Source: Patescibacterium sp964540895
GTDB taxonomy: Bacteria; Patescibacteriota; Patescibacteriia; Patescibacteriales; Patescibacteriaceae
Assembly (NCBI GenBank): GCA_964540895.1
Contig: CAZIOP010000001.1
Span: 186,001 to 250,000, forward strand
Direction of reading: 5' to 3'
Length of the DNA stretch: 64,000 nucleotides
This document shows positions 57,632 to 64,000 of this stretch, piece by piece. Below the pieces are notes generated by a model. The model did not search any database. It was not told where the DNA came from and was given only the letters and a program-made list of their open reading frames with translations. Every line of letters begins with the position of its first letter. The first letter of the stretch is position 1. The position numbers and the translations under genes are program-made.

Positions 57632-58798
57632 ATGATTCAGCAAAAGATATTTTATCTTGTTTTACTTTTTTGCTCTGTTTTAATAATAAACGGATGTGAA
57701 AACACTTATGACCCTGTTGGTTCAACACCGATAACAAACACTGATCAAGTGCATGCGGTTATTGGATTAAATGATAATCCTTTCGGACCTGACAGGGTTG
57801 ATTCGGTATTAACTAACCGATTGACAGTAATATCAAGTCTTTTCTCCACGGGGAATATTGTAAGAAGAGAATGGAGGGTATATCGCTTAAGAACCGGATT
57901 GTTAATTCAAACCGATACGGTTACATTTTTATCACCAACTTTTTTAGCCCAAGATACGTTGGTCTATAAATTAAAAGTTTTTGGAAATAACGGTTCTGTC
58001 GATTCAGCGAAATTAACATTACGCATTTTAAATTCTTTCGGAGTTGGATCTTCTGGAGATATTTCTCTCTATAGCTATGGGAGTGGTGAATATAAACTCT
58101 TGCTTCCTTATGGAAGAATTGATCTGCAGATCCTCACAAATCCAAAATCAGTTGGTACCCACACCGGATGGAATAATCCAATGCCGTTGACGGATTCTGT
58201 TGTTGGCAGAGGCTACTTACTTCCACTGACAGTTGCTTCTCAGACGATTGTCGAATTTAACTATTTTGCTGGACAGAATATTTGGAGCATGGCACAAGGA
58301 AGTCTTTATAAGACTCCTGGATCAGCTAATACATATTCTGTTAAATTCATAAACGGTAGTATATACCCAATTAATGGTGGGCCAGCAGTAATTGTACCCG
58401 GAAGATTCGGAGATACTGTGGCTAGATATGACGCTACTGTAGATTCATTAATTATTTATCCTAACCATCTTTGGATTCCGATACCAATCGGAACACCGTG
58501 GATAGAAATGAATCTTTATTCATTTGTGCCAAAACATCAGTCAGTATATGGAAATACCGATTACGGTCGTATAGCGGTACCAATATCATTGGTTCGTTCT
58601 TATCAGAATCAAATAAAATATCGTTTCGGCGGTAATTTGGTAGCAGATATGACTCATTCACCTATATATAACTCAGGTTATCTTGTCTTTCAGTTTGTGA
58701 GTCCGCGACCCATAAACGATCCGTGGCAGGTTGGCGATAAAGTAAAGGTTATAGGACCAAGTGGTCAAATTGAAGAAATCATTATAAAAAGCAGCTAA
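57632..58798 (+). CDS. Lipoprotein, beta-rich (foreign-looking)
   Basis: A 388-aa protein with a lipoprotein signal peptide (QQKIFYLVLLFCSVLIINGC; the lipid-modified Cys is residue 22). After ENTYDPVGSTP comes a PKD/Ig-like region, IVRREWRVYRLRTGLLIQTDTV (in parts) and LVYKLKVFGNNGSVDSAKLTL, then a larger beta domain with YGSGEYKLLLPYGRIDL and WIPIPIGTPWIEMNLYSFVP. It looks like a surface lipoprotein of Bacteroidota/Ignavibacteria type. It is a single-gene unit with strong SD and its own terminator, placed between a glycosyltransferase and the TsaB-like/dcw region. Confidence 0.65.
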   Translation: MIQQKIFYLVLLFCSVLIINGCENTYDPVGSTPITNTDQVHAVIGLNDNPFGPDRVDSVLTNRLTVISSLFSTGNIVRREWRVYRLRTGLLIQTDTVTFLSPTFLAQDTLVYKLKVFGNNGSVDSAKLTLRILNSFGVGSSGDISLYSYGSGEYKLLLPYGRIDLQILTNPKSVGTHTGWNNPMPLTDSVVGRGYLLPLTVASQTIVEFNYFAGQNIWSMAQGSLYKTPGSANTYSVKFINGSIYPINGGPAVIVPGRFGDTVARYDATVDSLIIYPNHLWIPIPIGTPWIEMNLYSFVPKHQSVYGNTDYGRIAVPISLVRSYQNQIKYRFGGNLVADMTHSPIYNSGYLVFQFVSPRPINDPWQVGDKVKVIGPSGQIEEIIIKSS

Positions 58799-58803
58799 CT
58801 ACA

Positions 58804-58849
58804 CCCCCTTATTCGAATAAAAAAATTTGATTAAGGGGGGATTTTTTTT
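58804..58849. terminator. Intrinsic terminator after the lipoprotein gene
   Basis: CCCCCTTA pairs with TAAGGGGG across a 20-nt loop, followed by a T-rich run. Confidence 0.85.
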
Positions 58850-58879
58850 ATTCAGGAAATAGTTTATACTAATTAAACT

Positions 58880-59179
58880 ATGAAACTACTAATCAATGAA
58901 GAAATAAAGGTTAGAGATAAAAAACAGAATATTTTTTCTTTTATTGAAAAATTTTTGACTTCAAACCATAAATCACTGGGTGAACTTACTTCAATTGAGG
59001 TCCAAAATACCGGTGAAGGCTTTACTACAACTCGTGTACGGGTAACTATTGCCAATGCCTTAGCCTACGCTCTAGGTATACCAATTAAGCCAACCACAGG
59101 AAAAACACTAAAGAAACAGGGGATTGAGATGGTAGAACCTCTGTACTCTCAACCGCCTAATATTACTACCAAAAAATAG
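58880..59179 (+). CDS. Truncated TsaB-like protein
   Basis: A 99-aa protein that matches only the middle of TsaB, the scaffold partner of TsaD in t6A tRNA modification. NIFSFIEKFLTSNHKSLGELTSIEVQNTGEGFTTTRVRVTIANALAYALGIP (in parts) aligns with the TsaB stretch around G-PGSFTGLRVG-ATAKGLAYALGIP. The first about 40 residues of the ASKHA domain (the IDTS strand) and the entire C-terminal half are missing. GPGSFTG is changed to NTGEGFT. It starts cleanly with ATG after the preceding terminator and has its own terminator, so it may be a minimal functional form rather than debris. Confidence 0.6.
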   Translation: MKLLINEEIKVRDKKQNIFSFIEKFLTSNHKSLGELTSIEVQNTGEGFTTTRVRVTIANALAYALGIPIKPTTGKTLKKQGIEMVEPLYSQPPNITTKK

Positions 59180-59220
59180 CTAATTTTTTTAGATTTGTAA
59201 CATTTTTGTTTCTTCCTCGT

Positions 59221-59252
59221 AAACCGCCTTGTGCATAACTGTCGGTTTTTTT
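59221..59252. terminator. Intrinsic terminator
   Basis: AAACCG pairs with CGGTTT across a loop, then a T-run, downstream of the TsaB-like gene. Confidence 0.7.
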
Positions 59253-59313
59253 ATTTTCTCGTAATTTTTTTGTCTAATCATAAGGTAAATATGGTTGTTG
59301 TGGAGTAAATGGA

Positions 59314-59377
59314 TTGACCTGACCCAAAAAATGGTGTATAATTACATTGATGAGGTGAAAAGTGGGGAATTGTGGAT
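59314..59377 (+). promoter_or_regulatory. Promoter and MraZ box of the dcw cluster
   Basis: TTGACC (59314-59319), 17-nt spacer, TATAAT (59337-59342). Downstream, TGGGG (59363-59367) and TGGAT (59373-59377) are spaced by 5 nt, the pattern of MraZ-binding repeats. A tandem CTCCTCAA lies just before the mraZ start. Confidence 0.75.
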
Positions 59378-59420
59378 AAGGTGTTACTAAGTTCTCCTCA
59401 AGGCTCCTCAAAAATCTTTT

Positions 59421-59849
59421 ATGTTCATAGGTGAATATAGCCACACGATTGATGACAAAGGCAGAGTTGCCGTTCCTGCAAAGTTTCGCCAGCTCTTACG
59501 CGGCGGAGCTGTGGTGACTCGGGGTTTAGATAATTGTTTGGTAGTTTACCCAAAGAAAGAATGGGCCAAACTAGCTGAGAAAATCTCAGCATTGCCATTT
59601 AACAAAGCCAATGACCGTAGTCTCGCTAGATTTATTTTAGCTGGAGCTATGGATGTTGACTTTGATGGACAGGGAAGAGTTACATTACCGGAATATTTAA
59701 GAGATTTTGCCAAGCTAGCAAAGAAAGCAGTGGTTGCCGGAATATATAACCGTTTGGAAATTTGGAATGAAGAGGCTTGGAACAAATTTAAAGCTGAAAC
59801 AGAAAAACAGAGTAATCAGATTGCAGAAGCCTTGGGAGAAATAAATTAA
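59421..59849 (+). CDS. mraZ: Transcriptional regulator MraZ
   Basis: A 142-aa AbrB-fold protein with the two MraZ repeats: MFIGEYSHTIDDKGRVAVPAKFRQLL and FILAGAMDVDFDGQGRVTLPEYLRDFA. It forms rings that bind TGGG repeats upstream of its own operon and controls division and wall genes. The repeats at 59363-59377 suit autoregulation. rsmH follows after 5 nt. No SD is seen. Confidence 0.97.
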   Translation: MFIGEYSHTIDDKGRVAVPAKFRQLLRGGAVVTRGLDNCLVVYPKKEWAKLAEKISALPFNKANDRSLARFILAGAMDVDFDGQGRVTLPEYLRDFAKLAKKAVVAGIYNRLEIWNEEAWNKFKAETEKQSNQIAEALGEIN

Positions 59850-59854
59850 CAAGA

Positions 59855-60805
59855 ATGTATCAACACACACCAGTACTGCTTACGGAAGTTATGAAGTTTC
59901 TTGATCCAAAGCCGGGAGAACGGATTATTGATGCGACTTTGGGTGGTGGAGGATATAGTTTAGCCATTTCAGAAAAAGTAGGAGATAAAGGTTCAGTATT
60001 AGCTCTTGATCTGGATGAGATGGCCCTTGAACATGCCAAATTAAAAATTGCCGATGGTAACATCGGCAATATAACTTTAAACCATGCAAATTTTAAAGAT
60101 ATTGCGCGCGTTGCAGAGGCCGAATTTGGCTCGTCACCTAATGTGGCTGGGGTTGTCTTTGATTTGGGGTTATCATCAGGTCAACTCGAAGATCGATCTC
60201 GCGGATTTTCTTTTCAGGAGGATGTACCGTTAAACATGGCCTTTGGTTCTTTGATTAATTCTCATACAACATTTCATGTAGTAAACAGCACACCAGTTGA
60301 TGAACTCGCTCGGATAATTGGTCGCTACGGTGAAGAACGCTTCGCCCGCCCAATTGCCCGCGCGATTGAATCAGTACGCAAGGTTGCTCCAATTACTACC
60401 ACTGGTGAACTAGTAGCTGCCATTCAGAAAGGTGTTCCGCCAGCTAACCGTCATCAGTCTCGTATTCATTTTGCCACCAGGACCTTTCAAGCACTTCGTA
60501 TTGCTACCAATGATGAACTAGCAAATTTAGAAACAGCATTGGCATCATTACACGGCATAATGAAACCAGGAGGCAGAATTGTAGTAGTTTCATTTCATAG
60601 TCTTGAGGATCGTATTGTAAAGCAATTTTTTAAAAAAGAAAGTACAAGTTGTGTCTGTCCACCAAATTTCCCAGTTTGTCGGTGTGGTCATACAGCAACT
60701 TTAGAAATTCTAACTAAGAAAGTTATTACAGCTTCGGCTGATGAAATTAAACAAAATCCTAGGTCTCGTAGTGCTAAATTACGAGCTGCCCTAATAAAAA
60801 AATAA
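59855..60805 (+). CDS. rsmH: 16S rRNA (cytosine-1402-N4)-methyltransferase RsmH
   Basis: A 316-aa SAM-dependent enzyme beginning MYQHTPVLLTEVMKFLDPKPGERIIDATLGGGG (in parts), the MraW signature and SAM site. VFDLGLSSGQLEDRSRGFSF, RIHFATRTFQALRIATNDEL and VSFHSLEDRIVKQFF are further diagnostic blocks. A CVCPPNFPVCRCG segment near the C-terminus is typical. It methylates C1402 in the ribosomal P-site. Second gene of the dcw cluster. Confidence 0.97.
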   Translation: MYQHTPVLLTEVMKFLDPKPGERIIDATLGGGGYSLAISEKVGDKGSVLALDLDEMALEHAKLKIADGNIGNITLNHANFKDIARVAEAEFGSSPNVAGVVFDLGLSSGQLEDRSRGFSFQEDVPLNMAFGSLINSHTTFHVVNSTPVDELARIIGRYGEERFARPIARAIESVRKVAPITTTGELVAAIQKGVPPANRHQSRIHFATRTFQALRIATNDELANLETALASLHGIMKPGGRIVVVSFHSLEDRIVKQFFKKESTSCVCPPNFPVCRCGHTATLEILTKKVITASADEIKQNPRSRSAKLRAALIKK

Positions 60806-60811
60806 AAAAAT

Positions 60812-61114
60812 ATGTCTGACTCCGCTTTCTCCATTAACTTGCGTACACTTAATACAGTGTTACTATTTGCCTTAATTGTTGGTGCGGTTACGTATTTCTT
60901 TACTACTACTAGTCTTTCCACTAAAGGCTTTGCTTTTAAAGAATTAAAAGAGCAGTCCATGAAATTAGCAGACGACAAGCAACAGATGGAGAGTCAGATT
61001 ACAGCCCTAGCCTCATATCAGAATTTAGATGCCCGTATTAAAAATCTACCCTTAGTAGCTTCTAAGGATATCGCCTATATTTCGTGGGGCAGCTCTGTAG
61101 TTGCTCGTAAATAA
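60812..61114 (+). CDS. FtsL-like cell-division protein
   Basis: A 100-aa protein with a short cytoplasmic start, one membrane helix (about residues 14-32, TVLLFALIVGAVTYFFTTT) and an external coiled coil (FKELKEQSMKLADDKQQMESQITALAS in parts). Position between rsmH and ftsI, size and topology fit FtsL, the septal protein that forms a complex with FtsB/DivIC and activates FtsI. Sequence similarity in this family is always low, so the call rests on context. Confidence 0.75.
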   Translation: MSDSAFSINLRTLNTVLLFALIVGAVTYFFTTTSLSTKGFAFKELKEQSMKLADDKQQMESQITALASYQNLDARIKNLPLVASKDIAYISWGSSVVARK

Positions 61115-61134
61115 CCCCTTATTAAACAGCTTGT

Positions 61135-63234
61135 ATGATGGTCCGGTCCTCGCGACGAAACAGTGCTTCACCTAGTCCGCACCATAATAGCTTTAACCGC
61201 TCGACCGGCGTCGTAGCGGTTATTTTGTTATTGCTTGGTGGATTAGCCTTAAAACTGTGTTATTTGCAAATTGTTCGCCATGAACATTATGCTGAGGCAG
61301 CTTCAGACCAACACGAGGTTGAGCATAGTTTAAAACCAGCTCGTGGCAAGATATACATTCAAGAAAATTATTGGTCAGGTTCAGAATTATACCCCCTGGC
61401 TATTAACAAAGATTTTATTAGTTTGTTTGCAATTCCAAAAGATATTGAAAACCCAGGTGATACAGCTGAAAAATTATATATCTTCTTCAAAGAAGAGATA
61501 GTTAAAAAAGAAGTTGATTTACGTTTAGAAAAAGAACGAGAGGATCGATTAAAAAATGAATTGGAAACAATCAAAGATTTACCAGTGGAGCAACGAGCTA
61601 CTAAAGAGCATGAGTTGCGGGTCTATCATGATATTCTATTGCATGATCCAGTCTTTCTTGATCTTGAAAATGAAAAACGTGAGCAGTTAGTGAAAGAACA
61701 ACATGATATTATTGTTAGTAATTTCACGACTGCGTTAAGCAAAGAGAATGATACCTATGAGTCAATTGAGAAAAAATTAGAGCCAGAAAAGTTAGGTGAG
61801 TTCTATTTGTATATGCTTGGTCGAACTGATATTACTGGAAAAGATCTAGAAGTCAAAGATGGAAAAGTATTTCAAAAATCAGACAATTCAATTGTTGGAG
61901 TTAAGGGATTTAGCTATAACATCACAAACTATCGGTATTACCCAGAAAAAAATAGTGGTGCCCATGTCTTAGGTTTTGCTAGTTATGAAGATGAAGAACA
62001 ACGTGGTAAGTATGGGTTGGAAGGTTTTTTTGATGAAGATTTATTTGGTGCTTTCGGAAATGTTCGTTCCGAACGAGGAGCTGGAGGTTTAGTAATTGTG
62101 AATGACCGACAATCAACTAATCAAGTTGATGGCAAAAGTTTAGTTTTAACCATTGATCGTTCTGCTCAATTCACAGCTTGCCAGAAATTAAATGAAGCCG
62201 TAGAAAAGCACGGAGCTGATGGTGGTAGTGTTATTATAGTTGATCCTAAAACCGGAGCAATTCTTGCTATGTGCTCAGCGCCTGACTTTGATCCCAATGA
62301 TTATCGGTTAGTAAAAGATATTAGCGTTTACAACAATCCGGTTGTTTTTGACCAATATGAACCAGGCTCAGTCTTTAAAGCCATCACCATGGCAGCCGCC
62401 CTTGATCAAGACAAAATTACACCTCAAACCACATATGTTGATAAAGGCCAGATTATGATTAAAGGTTGGCCTAAGCCAATTAAAAACTCTGACTTTGAAA
62501 CAGCTGGAGGTCATGGTGTGACTAACATGGTGTCAGTCTTAGAAAAATCTCTTAACACCGGTGCTATTTTTGCCATGGAGCAAGTTGGTAGTAAAAAATT
62601 TAGTGAATATGTACGAGCTTTTGGCTTTGGAGAGAAAACTGGTATTGAATTAGAAGGGGAGAGTAAAGGTGATATTTCTAGTATCACCGGTGGATTAGTC
62701 AAAGAAGTGTCAGCTGCGACTGCTTCGTTTGGACAAGGAATTTCTGTTACGCCTCTGCAAATGGTAATGTCATTTGCAGCTATTGCGAATGGTGGTGAAC
62801 TGCTTAAACCTTACATTGTAAAAGAAATAATAAATCCTGATGGAGAACGTACCGTCACTACTAAGGCTCCGCCACGTCGTGTAATTTCTGAAAGAACCGC
62901 ATCTCTATTAACTGGCATGTTAGTGAATGTAGTCGAGAATGGACACTCGCAAGGTTTGAAAACACCTGGTTATTATATAGCTGGTAAAACTGGTACAGCT
63001 CAAGTTGCTTCCTCAGTGACCAAAGGCTACAGTGATGCCTATAATCACACCTTTGTTGGCTATGCACCGGCTGAAAATCCCAGCTTTGTAATTCTGACTA
63101 AGATTAATAACCCGAAAGATGCACGGTATGCAGAATCAACAGCTGTTCCATTAGCTAGAGACATTACTCAATTTTTGCTTAATCAATGGGAAATAAAAAA
63201 AGATCGACCCCTTGAAAATAATCAGAAAAAGTAG
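61135..63234 (+). CDS. ftsI: Penicillin-binding protein 2/3, FtsI-type transpeptidase
   Basis: A 699-aa class B PBP. It has a basic N-terminus, one membrane helix (about residues 26-47), the dimerisation domain with SLKPARGKIYIQ, and a transpeptidase domain with S-x-x-K in YEPGSVFKAIT, S-x-N in EKSLNTGAIF and K-T-G in IAGKTGTAQ. An about 150-residue insertion rich in charged residues (about 115-230, EKEREDRLKNELETIKDL) precedes the pedestal region and is longer than in model FtsI proteins. It cross-links septal peptidoglycan. It is followed by murF. Confidence 0.95.
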   Translation: MMVRSSRRNSASPSPHHNSFNRSTGVVAVILLLLGGLALKLCYLQIVRHEHYAEAASDQHEVEHSLKPARGKIYIQENYWSGSELYPLAINKDFISLFAIPKDIENPGDTAEKLYIFFKEEIVKKEVDLRLEKEREDRLKNELETIKDLPVEQRATKEHELRVYHDILLHDPVFLDLENEKREQLVKEQHDIIVSNFTTALSKENDTYESIEKKLEPEKLGEFYLYMLGRTDITGKDLEVKDGKVFQKSDNSIVGVKGFSYNITNYRYYPEKNSGAHVLGFASYEDEEQRGKYGLEGFFDEDLFGAFGNVRSERGAGGLVIVNDRQSTNQVDGKSLVLTIDRSAQFTACQKLNEAVEKHGADGGSVIIVDPKTGAILAMCSAPDFDPNDYRLVKDISVYNNPVVFDQYEPGSVFKAITMAAALDQDKITPQTTYVDKGQIMIKGWPKPIKNSDFETAGGHGVTNMVSVLEKSLNTGAIFAMEQVGSKKFSEYVRAFGFGEKTGIELEGESKGDISSITGGLVKEVSAATASFGQGISVTPLQMVMSFAAIANGGELLKPYIVKEIINPDGERTVTTKAPPRRVISERTASLLTGMLVNVVENGHSQGLKTPGYYIAGKTGTAQVASSVTKGYSDAYNHTFVGYAPAENPSFVILTKINNPKDARYAESTAVPLARDITQFLLNQWEIKKDRPLENNQKK

Positions 63235-63249
63235 TATAGATAGGTAACT

Positions 63250-64000
63250 ATGATGAAACAGATGTTAAAGAAACAATTAGCTGTAGCTGCTAAAAAGATT
63301 TTAGCCACCTATAAACCTGAGATTATAGGTGTGACTGGTAGTGTAGGCAAAACTACAACTAAAGAAGCCATTGCCACTGTTCTTGGCTCTCGCTTTAATG
63401 TTCGAGCTACCTACAAAAATTATAATAACGAAATTGGTGTTCCTTTAACTGTTATTGGCGCTACTTCCCCTGGTCGCTCACTTAAGGGTTGGTTACAAGT
63501 ATTTACACTAGCAAAAAAAATAAGTGCTGATGCTAAAACAACCTATCCGGAAATGTTAGTGTTGGAAATGGGAATTGATCATCCCGGAGATATGGATTAT
63601 TTAACTTCAATTGCTAAACCACATCGGGCAGTCTTAACACGTTTAGGTTCAGCTCACGCTGAATTTTTTTCTTCAATTTCTGAATTACATGCTGAAAAAT
63701 TTAAGTTAGCACAAGCACTACCTGAGGATGGTGTGTTGATTTACAACTATGAAGATCCAGAGATAAGAAAAAAAGTAGCTGACTTTCCATATAAAAGTAT
63801 TAGCTATGGCTTTAGTGATGGAGCTGATGTTAAAGCTGAAGCCAGTAGTCTTAACTTCATTACTGACAAAACACGGGTAGGCGTAAGTTTTAAAATAGAA
63901 TACGAGGGTTCAGCCGTACCAGTGTTTGTGCCTGGTTTAGTGAGCCGACCGGGTGTTCTTTCAGCCTTAGCAGCCGCTGCTGTTGCTTACAGCTACAATT
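63250..64000 (+). CDS. murF: MurF-like Mur ligase (partial, 3' end outside window)
   Basis: The frame is open from the ATG at 63250 to the window end (250 codons). IIGVTGSVGKTTTKEAI is the ATP-binding P-loop of Mur ligases, with the TTTKE form typical of MurF. ATYKNYNNEIGVPLTV and LVLEMGIDHPGDMDYL are MurF-specific blocks for substrate and metal binding. AKPHRAVLTRLGSAHAEFF continues the central domain. MurF adds D-Ala-D-Ala to UDP-MurNAc-tripeptide. It lies 15 nt after ftsI, in normal dcw order. Confidence 0.95.
   Translation, partial: MMKQMLKKQLAVAAKKILATYKPEIIGVTGSVGKTTTKEAIATVLGSRFNVRATYKNYNNEIGVPLTVIGATSPGRSLKGWLQVFTLAKKISADAKTTYPEMLVLEMGIDHPGDMDYLTSIAKPHRAVLTRLGSAHAEFFSSISELHAEKFKLAQALPEDGVLIYNYEDPEIRKKVADFPYKSISYGFSDGADVKAEASSLNFITDKTRVGVSFKIEYEGSAVPVFVPGLVSRPGVLSALAAAAVAYSYN

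Noticed and set aside
1..64000. CRISPR arrays, rRNA genes, prophage or transposase genes
   Set aside because: None seen: no regularly spaced repeats, no rRNA-like segments, no recognisable transposase, integrase or phage structural protein.

Overview
The window looks like a chromosome segment of a small-genome Patescibacteria (CPR) bacterium. It is AT-rich and uses the standard code (TGA is a real stop, for example after mnmA and mutM). Genes are densely packed and intrinsic terminators are short and perfect. Several protein families are typical of CPR genomes: an ECF sigma factor paired with a DUF5667 membrane protein, DUF5663, a 50-aa DUF5670 (lmo0937-like) protein, DUF4173, and secreted IPT/TIG and beta-propeller proteins. 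Most resident genes have no Shine-Dalgarno (SD) sequence. Several start within about 6-14 nt of a -10 box, which implies leaderless mRNAs.

Layout. 0-9.9 kb: nucleotidyltransferase, Nudix, an RRM RNA-binding protein, Mn-type superoxide dismutase, mnmA, a CYTH protein, HIT, dus, a DsbB/DsbA pair and gpmA; 6.4-6.9 kb holds two promoter-to-terminator units without a convincing gene. 10-13 kb: L28, a small HTH protein next to three matching operators, an ECF sigma operon and a methyltransferase. 13.2-19.2 kb: a 1276-aa surface-layer-like protein behind a roughly 430-nt structured leader, then small coiled-coil proteins and a membrane protein sharing a surface module. 19.3-26.4 kb: HU, an ABC-2 exporter, VOC proteins, a catalytically dead dihydroorotase relative, a cold-shock protein and a transcript encoding two micropeptides that both end in LFGH.

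26.4-31.6 kb is a foreign-looking block. It has two homologous secreted proteins with dockerin-like repeats and C-terminal type IX secretion (T9SS) sorting domains, and a beta-barrel-like protein. These are hallmarks of Bacteroidota/Ignavibacteria and unexpected in a CPR cell, which should lack an outer membrane. Similar genes (beta-barrel-like, signal-peptide and lipoprotein genes) recur at 48.5-51.0 and 57.6-58.8 kb, inside the polysaccharide locus. Most carry strong SD sequences and their own promoters or terminators, unlike their neighbours.

31.8-44.8 kb is housekeeping: DUF4173, tRNA-Gln, HtrA protease, PfkB kinase, MutM, MltG, L10-L7/L12 and a large PP2C-like/propeller membrane protein. 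45-57.5 kb is a cell-surface polysaccharide locus: IPT/TIG surface protein, Wzz-like protein, O-antigen ligase-like protein and three GT4 glycosyltransferases. The window ends in a dcw cluster (mraZ, rsmH, ftsL-like, ftsI, partial murF) with a truncated TsaB-like gene just upstream.

The best candidates for something new are the LFGH micropeptide transcript, the T9SS-tagged foreign genes in a CPR genome, the pseudo-dihydroorotase, the structured leader of the surface-layer gene, and the hairpin-rich RNA regions.
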